Shown: piece by piece, positions 55,957-64,000 of the stretch
How positions within the stretch are numbered: the stretch's first letter is position 1
How the letters are laid out: each line of letters starts with the position of its first letter
Source: Crocodylus rhombifer
Taxonomy: Eukaryota; Chordata; Crocodylia; Crocodylidae
DNA length: 64,000 nt
Reading direction: 5' to 3'
Assembly: GCA_038503035.1 (NCBI GenBank)
Contig: JAVSML010025221.1
Coordinates: forward strand, 423,271-487,270
Notes under the pieces: model-generated
What the model was told of the DNA's origin: nothing
Seen by the model: only the letters and a program-made list of their open reading frames with translations
The model's database searches: none
Made by a program: the position numbers and the translations under genes

Positions 55957-58750
55957 TCATAGGATCCCAGCAAGATAAGCATCCAATTTACTCCTGAAGG
56001 TGTTCAATGTAGGTGCCTGAACCACCTCTGCTGGCAGACAGTACCAGACCTTGGGGGCTCGGACAGTAAAGAAATTCTTTCTTATGTCCAGCCTGAAACG
56101 GTCTTGCAGGAGTTTGTGACCATTCGACCTAGTCATCCCTTGGGGCGCTCTGGTGAACAAACGTTCCCCCAGATCCTGGTGGTCACTCCGATAAGCTTAT
56201 AGGTGGCCATCAGATCACCCCTGAGCCTACGCTTTTCCAGGCTAAAGAGTCCCGTGGCTCTCAGCCTATCATCGTAAGATCTGTTTTCCTGACCTCTGAT
56301 CATGCGCGTGGCTCTCTTCTGGACTCTCTCAAGCTTCTCCACATCCTTTTTGAATTGTCGAGCCCAAAACTGGACACAGTACTCCAGCTGCAGCCTCACT
56401 AAGGCTGAGTACAAGGGGAGAATGATGTCCCGGGATTTGCTCGAGAAGCATCTATGGATGCAAGCCAGTGTTTTGGTCTCTTTATTAGCCGCAGCATTGC
56501 ATTGCAGGCTCATGTTAATCTTCTGGTCAATGATGACCCCCAAGTCTCTTTCTTCTGTAGTGCTATCCAACGTAGCACTGCCGAGCCTATAAGGATGCTG
56601 CAGGTTTTTCCTCCCCAGGTGGAGAACCTTGCATTTTTCGGTGTTAAACACCATCAGGTTCTCGTCTGCCCATTTGCTGAGCTTGTCCAGGTCAGCCTGG
56701 ATCACCCGCCTATCTTCTGGCATGGATGCTTTGCCCCAAAGTTTGGTGTCATCGGCGAACTTGGCCAGTCCACTCCTGACTCCAATGTCCACATCATTAA
56801 TGAAGATGTTGAACAGTATGGGTCCCAGGACAGAGCCTTGAGGGACCCCACTGGTCACAGGGCACCACAATGAGTGACTGCCTTCGATTACAACCCTCTG
56901 GGTCCGACCACGGAGCCAGTTTCCCAGCCAGCAGATCGTGGTGGAGCCAAGGCCACAACTGGCCAGTTTAGCCAAGAGGTGATCATGGGATACCAGATCA
57001 AAAGCTTTTTTGAAGTCAAGATATATGACATCAATCTCTTCTCCCTGGTCCAGGTGATAGGTCACCTGGTCATAGAAGGAAATGAGATTGGTCAAACAAG
57101 ACCTACCCGCAACAAACCCATGCTGGCTATCCCTTAGGATGTTAGCCTGGGCCAGTCCCTCAAGGATGGCCTCCTTAATAAACTTTTCTAAGATCTTCCC
57201 CAGGATAGAAGTCAGGCTAATGGGCCTGTAGTTAGCTAGATCCACTCTCCTCCCTTTCTTGAAGATCGGCACCACATTGGCCTTCTTCCAGTCTTCAGGC
57301 ACTACACCAGAGCGCCAGGAGTTTTCAAAGATCCGTGCCAGGGGCTGGGCTATGACGCTCGCCAGCTCCTTGAGTACCCTGGGGTGCAGATTGTCAGGGC
57401 CGGCTGACTTGAAGGTATCCAGCTTCTCAAGGTGTTCCTTCATGAGGTCAGCATTTATGGAGGGTAGGGGATCCCCATCACCCGGATCTCCCTGTCCCGC
57501 AGCAGGCATGGGCGTCCCATGGGACTGATGAAAGACTGACGTAAAGTACCTATTTAATAGGTTGGCTTTTTCCTGGGCGTCAGTTGTCAGTTGCCCCATC
57601 TGGTTTAGCAGGGGTCCAACGTTGCCCTTGCTTTTCCTCCGGCTCCCCACATATCTGAAAAAGGACTTTTTGTTGTCCTTGATGCTTGAAGCTAGTTGGA
57701 GTTCAGTTGCAGCCTTGGCTTTCCTGGTTTGCTCCCTGCAGGACTGGACCAGTGCAGAATAATCCTCCTTGGACGTGAATCCCATCCTCCATCCTTTGTA
57801 GGCTTTCCTTTTTAGCCGCAGGAGGTCCGCTAGGTCCCTGGAGAGCCAGGAGGGCTGCTGTGCCTTCTTGCTGCCTTTCCTCCGTGTTGGAATAGATTTA
57901 GCTTGTGCATTGAGGATCACTTCCTTGAGAAGCAACCACTCTTCTTGAACTCCCATCTCCCTGGGGTCACGGTCCCTAAGGGCCTGACCGACAAGCCTCC
58001 TGAGCTTGTCAAAGTCGGCTTTTCTGAAGTCAAGGACTTCTGTGTTGCTGACTGATTTGCCAGCTTTACGGTGGATGGTGAAGGTGATCAGCTCATGGTC
58101 GCTGTCACCCAGCTTCCCATCGATCACTAGGTCACCGATTAGGTCGTCCCCCATAGCCAGTACCAGGTCGAGCAGCGTTTTGCCTCTCGTTGGCCCATAG
58201 ACTTCTCAAGTCAGGTAGAGGTCATCCACGCACGAGAGAAAGCTTTGCGACCGCTCGGATTTTGCTGAGTGATCTTCCCACGAGATGTCCAGGTAACTGA
58301 AGTCACCCATGACAATCAAGGTCCTGGAGCAAGCGGCCTCAGTCAGTTCCGGGCAAACTCCTGGTCAAGCTCAGGACTTTGAGTGGGAGGTCTGTAGTAG
58401 ACTCCCACCGTTGTGTCCCCTGTGCCGTATTCCCCACGAATTTTTACCCAGAGGGTCTCTAGCTGTCCATGCTGGTCGCCAACATCAGCTTGCAGGGACA
58501 TGTAGCTTTCCTTCACATAGAGAGCTACACCCCCGCCCCTTTTTTCAACACGATCCCTCCTGTACAGGGTATAGCCCTCTATACCCGTGGTCCAGTCATG
58601 GGTGGAGTCCCACCAGGTCTCCATTATCCCAATGACGTCATAATTCTTTGCACTGAGCAGGAGGATGAGCTCCTCCTGCTTGTTGCTCAGGTTCCTGGCA
58701 TTAGTGTACAGGCAAGCAAGTGTCCCCTTGCCCACAGATTGTGCCAGGGC
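55957..58750 (-). pseudogene. CR1 ORF2 (endonuclease and RT), 673-codon open frame
   Basis: The start of the endonuclease (ACLYTNARN, ETWWDS, RVEKRGGGVALYVK, GVYYRPPT) lies at about 58343-58735. A shift near 58350 passes into a frame with MGDFSYLDISWE, where the usual GDFN has Asn changed to Ser, and a TGA at 58206-58208. From 58154 to 56133 one open frame of 673 codons holds the end of the endonuclease (MGDDL, LGDSDHELI) and the whole RT. It includes [109 protein letters not shown] and FNTEKCKVLHLG. A last shift near 56160 moves the C-terminus to 55957-56160. The RT active site is intact, but the element needs at least three repairs, so it is dead as it stands. Normal ORF2 is 900-1000 residues. 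Confidence 0.9.
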
Positions 58751-58851
58751 TGGGACAGGGGTGGGTTCCCTTAAGTGCCTTGGTCTGCTGGCTAAGCAAG
58801 GGTTGCTCAGCGGGCCAGCAGTGGCAGTAGTCCCTCCATCCCCCAGCAGGC

Positions 58852-59075
58852 TTAGTTTAAAGCCCGGTGGAGCAGGTCAGCCAGCCTGGCTGAGAAGAGC
58901 CTCCTCCCCAGGGGGGAGAGGTGGAGGCCATCTCTTCCCAGCAGCTCGCTGCCTCTCTCGCCAAAGAGCAGGCTGTGGTCATGGAAGCCAAAGCCTTCCC
59001 GATGACACCAGCTCCTCAGTTTTTGGTTCACTGCGTGGATCCTCCTCTCCCTCCTCAGGCCATAAACTGTTCTTA
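58852..59075 (-). pseudogene. CR1 ORF1 esterase C-terminal fragment
   Basis: The frame ends FGERGSELLGRDGLHLSPLG then RRLFSARLADLLHRALN and a stop, matching the ORF1 end in the 11.8-kb copy (WDGLHL, SRLADLLRRALN). DGLHL holds the Asp and His of an SGNH esterase. CR1 sequence probably begins near 59075 (VYGLRRERRIH); the frame continues further upstream to 59154 by chance. Confidence 0.75.
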
Positions 59076-59935
59076 AACATTCCCTACTGACATTTCTTTT
59101 AATATTAATTTTGATTATAGCTGGAAGGCTGAACTTTTCTGCTATGATTTGCACTGGTGGACCAGTTTGGATTGGTCCAGGGAAGGAGGAGGTATGAATA
59201 CAAGCTTGAGCCTGTTAAGGAGGAGACCCAAGTAACACTATACTCTGAGAGGGGAAGAACCAAGCCCAGGTACACAGTGTGAGGAAAAGCAGAGAAGAGA
59301 CTGACACTGGGCCAGAGACCCAGAGCCAGAGTGAAACAGAACTAAAGTTGGGAACCCGCAGCCCCAAGAAAGGCAGAGACTAGGGCTAGAGGCCCTCAGC
59401 GTGAGAAAGGCAGGGGCAAGTCCTAAGGGTCTGTAGCCCTGGGAGGGGCACAGATTGATCAGAGGCTTATATGCCCTACAGGTCATAGGAGGAATTTTGG
59501 ACTGAATGCCCACTGAACTGATTGACTGTTGACATCTGTGAGGCATGAGCATGGCTGGAGGTGAGGCCAGAGGACATGTATAACCAGTAGGACACAATGT
59601 GAACAGAGATATTGTGTAGATGAGTAGGCCAAGGCAGTAAGACCCTGGGATGTAGGCAATTTCTCCTTCCCCCCTCACCAACTCTCACGTATCATCAAAG
59701 GTATGCATGGCAAATGAGTAGAAAGGGAGAGACCCAAAACCTAGAGGCAGAGTTTGAGAGGTCACCAGGAGGAGATCTCACTACCTATGGTGCCCAGCTC
59801 CACTACACTTGGTTTTGTGGTAAATGGGTGCGTGTTTATTCCTCTTCCCAGTTTGTTGTTAATTTAATGCTTTCTGACAAGTGGATGTAGCCCACCCCCT
59901 GTATGACTGGTTTCCCTTCTGCTAAGGTGGAAACC
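59076..59935. repeat. possible LTR-like repeat of unknown type
   Basis: TGGACCAGTTTGGATTGGTC and a purine-rich, G+C-rich tract to about 59700 are followed by TTTGTTGTTAATTTAATGC, TTTCTGACAAGTGGATGTAG. The wording resembles the leader and end of a reptile LTR retrotransposon, but no pair of LTRs, no primer site and no coding region is visible. Minus-strand frames here have no recognised domain. Confidence 0.25.
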
Positions 59936-60084
59936 ATCTAATTATACCTTCTCCTTATATAAGATAGCCCAGTATTCCACACAATTAACACCTTTCACTT
60001 GATACCACTTACCTGTCAGTTCACTTCCAGAGTGTTTTGGAACTGTCTTCCTTTGCATGTGGGACACAAAGTACCTTTCTGGAG

Positions 60085-60380
60085 CTAGACTGTTCTCAGT
60101 GGTGGCAGATGACAGAACAAGGGACAATGGTCTCAAATTGCAGCAAGGGAAGTTTAAGTTAGATATTAGGAAGAATTTTCTCACTTGGAGGGTAGTAAAA
60201 CACTGGTACAGGTTACCCAGAGAGGTGATGGAATCTCCATCCTTGGAGTTTTTCAAGACCTGGCTAGACAAAGCTCTGGCTGGGATGATCTAGTTGGGGA
60301 TAGTCCTGCTTTAAGCACGGGGTTAGAATAGATGATGTCCTGAGGTCCCTTTCAACCCTAACTTTCTATGATTCTATGAT
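60085..60380 (+). mobile_element. CR1 LINE 3' end, 5'-truncated
   Basis: CTGTTCTCAGTGGTGGCAGA, GGAAGTTTAAGTTAGATATT, GGTTACCCAGAGAGGTGATG, then CAACCCTAACTTTCTATGA and TTCTATGA form a typical CR1 end. The last codons of ORF2 can be read (YRLPREVMESP). Confidence 0.88.
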
Positions 60381-61019
60381 CTTCATGAGGATGACCTGGA
60401 TGTTCCTCTTCCTCAGCATCTTTTTGAATTCTCCTAAGTCATCTATATTTTGTGAGGTATCATCTGAAGCATGGCCATCAGTAGATATTGCCAACACCAG
60501 TCAAATTCAAAGTCTTATTCAATCTTGCAATCAACCCTTGTGCTGTCTTTGTAGAAACATCATCCCACTCTCTGCCTCTCCCTTGCAGAATGGCCTTTGC
60601 AACATGCTCCAGCTACAATGATATTGCTAAAACAGCCTATAGTTTTCATTTATATCACTAACAATATTTTTCTCTTTGGTACATGAATAAATCCAGGGAT
60701 TTGGGTAACAACCAGCTCCAAAAGTTACATGTTTGAATATTTTTTTTAAAGCACAAAAGCTTTAACGATCTAAATGAGCTTGCAAGGCCATGAAGTAGAG
60801 AGGAAAAGGCAACAGTTTGCACTTGGCTTTGTTTTCATCAACACATTAATGCTATATGCTACGGTGCCCAGCCTTTGTAGTAACATTAGTGCAGAAACTG
60901 GCTTGCCTTCCACATCCATTCTTAACAGACATTATTATATTAAAAGAAAAAATTATGAACAATATGCTTTTTAAATCTCTATCTTTTTTTTTAAGCGTTT
61001 CCCTTTTTGGTACCTATGT

Positions 61020-61202
61020 AGGAGGGTAGTAAAGCACTGGAGCAGATTACTCCAAGGTGGAACCTCTATCCGTGGAGATTTTTAAGAATCAGCTAGACAA
61101 AGTGGAATGATATAGTTGGGGACAGGCCTGCTTTGAGCAGGGGTTTGGACTAGATGACCTCCTCAAGCCCCTTCCAACCCTAATTTCCTATGATTCTATA
61201 AG
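61020..61202 (+). mobile_element. CR1 LINE 3' end, 5'-truncated
   Basis: GGAGGGTAGTAAAGCACTGG, TTTTTAAGAATCAGCTAGAC, GGTTTGGACTAGATGACC and CCAACCCTAATTTCCTATGA belong to the same tail type as 60085-60380. This copy is shorter. Confidence 0.88.
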
Positions 61203-61254
61203 TAAAGGTAAATGTTACCACTTGTGTGTGTATCTTACCTATCTGAGAATATAG

Positions 61255-61690
61255 AGGCAACAGTATTGCAATGCACTCTACATGGGGCTGCCCTTAAAGA
61301 CTTCCCAGAAACTGCAGCTAGTGCAGAACTCAAGAGCACACCTGATGGGGTGGGTCACCAGGAGCACATAACTTGAGGGCTGCATAGTCTACACTGGCCC
61401 CCAGGAGCTTTCTAGGTGAAATTCAAGGAGCTGGTTTTGACTTATAAAGCCCTAAATAATCTGGGCCCTACATACCTAAAGGACTGCCTTCTTCCTCGTG
61501 CCCCATCATGACCCCTAGGATCAGCCGAGAACAGCCTCTTGCGAGTACCATCAATATGCCAAGTCTGTTTGATAAAAACATATGGGATGTCATATTCAAA
61601 AGTCATTCCTCAGCTCTAGAATGCTCTCCCCAGCAAGACCTGCCAGAGCCCAAGCCTGGACATCCCAAGTGCAGTGAGACCTTTGTATCT
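61255..61690 (+). mobile_element. L2-like LINE RT C-terminal remnant
   Basis: The translation reads AASAELKSTPDGVGHQEHIT, LHSLHWPP, VKFKELVLTYKALNNLGPTY and LKDCLLPRAPS with stops, in the manner of the C-terminal region of L2-type reverse transcriptases (usually ...AARL...RTEHITPVL...LHWLP...RIQFKLL...KALHGLAPPYL). It is decayed and 5'-truncated. Confidence 0.7.
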
Positions 61691-62133
61691 GGGTAGACAT
61701 TTAGCAGTAAAAGCTAGGGTAGGATATTGGTTTTTTTGGGGGGGGTCTGTTTTACGTTGATACTCTAGGTGCTTTTTAAGTTATTTTGTCTTCTTGTTTG
61801 TTCTCCTGTTTTATGAGTCATTCTGCTTTCTTTCCATAAGCCTTTCTTAGGAAGGGCAGCACAAAAATCAAATAGATAAATAAATAAAAGGAAGAAAAGA
61901 GGGAGAGATGTTCTTAAGTTATTGTTTACATTTTTTTACATGTCAATTTAGTTCCTTGGCTTGTTTGTATCAAAAAAGTAGAAAATGGTATTGATGAAGT
62001 GACCACGGTGAGGAAGTCTATATTCCTGATTTATATGCTTTGCATTACAATGCAAAGTGAAAGTCATGATCATCAAGATCCATGAAGCATGAAGTTTAAT
62101 GTTATGATGGGCCTGCTCCCAAGCTGGCTGGCT

Positions 62134-62575
62134 CTCAGGCCACATCCAGATGAGCATGGCCACGTGGTATGTAGCACCACAGATGCATCTGTGGTTCCAC
62201 ATGCTGCACTTGCACGCATCTCCTGCACTGCTACCTTGAGTGTAGGGGTGTTTTTTAACCCCAGGAGAAAAAATGGGGCGGCACACATGGAGGCAGCACA
62301 CACCACTCAAAACTGGAGCCTGGCTGGCCAGACCCATACTGCAGCTGCTGGCTAGGCTCCCAACTGCAGGAGTGACACAGCTGCAACATCCCTGGCCCCC
62401 AGGACCCAGAGTTGCTGGCCCCCCCTCCCCTACCTCACCCGGGATAACTCACTGCGTGCCGGAGGATGCATACACAGGCATTCCCCAGGGACAACTAGCA
62501 GTGGCACAAGGTGTTCCACTGCTAGTTGTCCCCAGGGAATCAAATTTCCATGCTCATCCGGATGTGGCTTTAGAG
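62134..62575. mobile_element. non-autonomous DNA element with CCACATCC ends
   Basis: The left end CTCAGGCCACATCCAGATGA then GCATGG is matched by the inverse CCATGCTCATCCGGATGTGG then CTTTAG at the right (62549-62574). A hairpin lies near the right end (62480-62540). The first 78 bases around the left end occur inverted at 63578-63655. No transposase frame. Confidence 0.65.
62480..62540. repeat. subterminal hairpin
   Basis: ATTCCCCAGGGACAACTAGC then AGTGGCAC is followed after five bases by its inverse, GTTCCACTGCTAGTTGTCC then CCAGGGAAT. The arms are about 27 bases with one or two mismatches. Confidence 0.85.
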
Positions 62576-62687
62576 TCAAAAGTGTCTATGACCTGGAACA
62601 TCTGCTATGAATAATTCTAGAGTTCCCGTTTCTTTGGGGAATACTTTAAATAAATATATAAATCATTATATAATTCAGTCAAATTTT

Positions 62688-63850
62688 GGACAAGGGAGAA
62701 GAGATTGATGTCATATATCTTGACTTCAAAAAAGCCTTTGATCTGGTATCCCACGATCACCTCTTGGCGAAACTGGCCAATTGTGGCCTTGGGTCCACCA
62801 CGATCCACTGGCTGGAAAACTGGCTCTGTGGTTGGACCCAGAGGGTAGTAATAGATAGAAGTCACTCGTCATGGTGCCCTGTGATCAGTGGGGTCCCCAA
62901 GGTTCTGTCCTTGGACCCATGTTGTTCAACATCTTCAATGACGTGGACACTGGAGTCAGGAATGGACTGGCCAAATTCAATGATGACACCAAACTTTGGG
63001 GAAAAGCATCCACGCCAGAAGACAGGCAGGTGATCCAGGCTGACCTGGACAGGCTCAGCAAATGGGCAGATGAGAACCTGACGGTGTTTAACACTGAAAA
63101 ATGCAAGATTCTCCACCTTGGGAAGAAAAACCTGCAGCATCCTTATAGACTCGGCAGTGCTACGCTGGCTAGTACTATGGAAGAAAGAGACTTGGGGGTC
63201 ATCATTGACCACAAGATGAACATGAGCCTTCAATGCGATGCTGCAGCTACTAAAGCAACCAAACTGCTGGCTTGCATCCATAAATGCTTCTCAAGCAAAT
63301 CCTGGGATGTCATTCTCCCCTTGTACTCGGCCTTGGTGAGGCTGCACCTGGAGTATTGTGTCCAGTTTTGGGCTCCACAATTCAAAAAGGATGTGGAGAA
63401 ACTTGAGAGAGTCCAGAGAAGAGCCATGCGCATGATCAGAGGTCAGGAAAACAGACCTTACGATGACAGGCTGAGAGCCATGGGGCTCTTTAGCCTGGAA
63501 AAGCGCAGGCTCAGGGACGATCTGATGGCCACCTATAAGTTTATCGGGGTGACCACCAGGATCTGGGGGAACATTTGGCTACATACCACGTGGCCATGCT
63601 CATCTGGACATGGCCTGAGAGCCAGCCAGCCTGGGAGCAGGCCCATCATAACATTTGTTCACCAAAGCGCCCCAAGGGATGACGAGGTCGAACAGTCATA
63701 AACTATTACAACACCGTTTCAGGCGGGACATAAGGAAGAATTTCTTTAATGTCCGAGCCCCCAAGGTCCGGAACAGCCTGCCATCGGAGGTGGTTCAAGC
63801 ACCTACGCTGAACACCTTCAAGAGCAAATTGGATGCTTATCTTGCTATGT
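62688..63850 (+). pseudogene. CR1 RT fragment (palm to C-terminus)
   Basis: The frame opens with EIDVIYLDFKKAFDLVSHDH, then LLAKLANCGLG and ISGVP. One base is lost near 62898, moving the reading to the frame at 62871-63580: [37 protein letters not shown] and VFNTEKCKILHLGKKNL. The FADD box reads FNDD, with the Ala changed to Asn, and one Ile is missing from IFIND. The frame then runs to the 72-bp insert at 63578, past which the C-terminus (RKNFFNVRAPKVRNSLPSEV) is legible to about 63850, but its stop is lost. Compared with the 55.9-kb copy it lacks the endonuclease and the RT fingers. Confidence 0.85.
63578..63655 (-). repeat. inverted copy of 62098-62175 inside CR1
   Basis: This 78-base stretch is the reverse complement of 62098-62175 with three differences by my count. 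AACATTTG lies on both sides, at 63570-63577 and 63650-63657, so the net insert is 72 bp. The matching CR1 at 56.15 kb has no insert at this point. Confidence 0.85.
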
Positions 63851-63954
63851 CCCCAGCTGACTTCCTGCCCTTTGGGCAGGGGGCTGGACTCGATGATCTT
63901 CCGAGGTCCCTTCCAGCCCTAATGTCTATGAAATTTAAGGGATCTTCAATAAGG

Positions 63955-64000
63955 AAGATTCATAGATTCATAGATGCTAGGGTCGGAAGGGACCTCAATA
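63955..64000 (-). mobile_element. CR1 LINE 3' end, cut by the window
   Basis: ATTCATAGATTCATAGATGC then TAGGGTCGGAAGGGACCTCA is the reverse complement of a CR1 tail of the subfamily seen at 15112 and 52191. It faces the preceding CR1 tail to tail. Confidence 0.85.

Larger units (their letters stand above)
55863..59075 (-). mobile_element. best-preserved CR1 LINE
   Basis: Its 3' end is at the low coordinate (GATTTCATAGATTTCATAG, then CATCAGGGCTGGAAGGGACC) and its 5' end is inside ORF1 near 59075. The length is about 3.2 kb. Target duplications are not visible, as is usual for CR1. Long open frames make this the youngest-looking LINE in the window. The 62.7-kb copy appears to be of the same subfamily. 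Confidence 0.9.
62688..63940 (+). mobile_element. CR1 LINE, 5'-truncated, interrupted by a 72-bp insert
   Basis: It starts within the RT (GACAAGGGAGAAGAGATTGA) and ends with the tail AGGTCCCTTCCAGCCCTAAT, GTCTATGAAATTT. It resembles the CR1 at 55863-59075. An insert of about 72 bp lies at 63578-63649. Confidence 0.88.

Noticed and set aside
62480..62575. Helitron 3' end at the hairpin
   Set aside because: The element has inverted ends and no CTRR-type end after the hairpin, so the Helitron reading is not supported.

Overview
The window is vertebrate nuclear DNA that looks like a non-avian sauropsid. A crocodilian is the best guess and a turtle is the alternative; this is inference, not a database result. 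The reasons are the dominance of CR1 LINEs of several ages, many small hAT-like and other non-autonomous DNA transposons, the absence of recognisable L1 or Alu-type elements, and very long A+T-rich stretches with no gene. I recognise no intact host protein-coding gene, no RNA gene and no CRISPR array. The only gene-like material apart from transposons is a degraded Myb/SANT-like gene (about 2.9-4.6 kb, minus strand), a broken low-complexity coding-like stretch of unknown origin (about 0.54-1.36 kb, plus strand), and one unexplained 271-codon open frame that is probably accidental.

Layout. 0-7 kb: single-copy-looking DNA, the broken coding-like stretch, the SANT relic, a CCAGG pentamer array and a small CR1 tail. 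7-8 kb: an LTR-like or promoter-like block with a CRE, a TATA-like box and a splice donor. 8-11 kb: a 190-bp MITE followed by a degenerate CR1. 11.8-16.4 kb: a DNA transposon whose left end is split by a 3.3-kb CR1 that still carries part of ORF1 (esterase domain) and nearly all of ORF2 (endonuclease and reverse transcriptase). 16.4-39 kb: mostly unassigned A+T-rich DNA sprinkled with MITEs, large hairpins, ancient repeat fragments and one 10-base assembly gap. 39.3-42.8 kb: a second, inverted copy of the 11.8-kb DNA transposon, also split by a LINE. 43.5-46.4 kb: three hAT-like elements, two of them stacked on the same 8-bp target. 47.7-53.8 kb: repeats with inverted ends, a three-unit 140-bp tandem array, G+C-rich repeat DNA and a very short CR1 tail. 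55.9-59.1 kb: the best-preserved CR1, on the minus strand, with a 673-codon uninterrupted frame. 60-64 kb: CR1 tails, an L2-like remnant, a hairpin-bearing DNA element and a CR1 that carries an inverted 78-bp copy of DNA lying 1.4 kb upstream.

How it fits together. The window is best read as layered transposition in a gene-poor region. Nesting gives relative ages: the DNA transposons at 11.8 and 39.3 kb came before the LINEs inside them, an old CR1 at 26.1-27.4 kb came before the foldback element that splits it, and the two stacked hATs have an order. The CR1 copies appear to come from several subfamilies. The 11.8-kb copy and the 52.2-kb tail resemble each other, and so do the 55.9-kb and 62.7-kb copies. 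No system that I would call wholly new is evident. The most unusual items are the same-target hAT stack, the local inverted copy inside CR1, and the roughly 185-bp near-perfect palindrome. All comparisons were made by eye.
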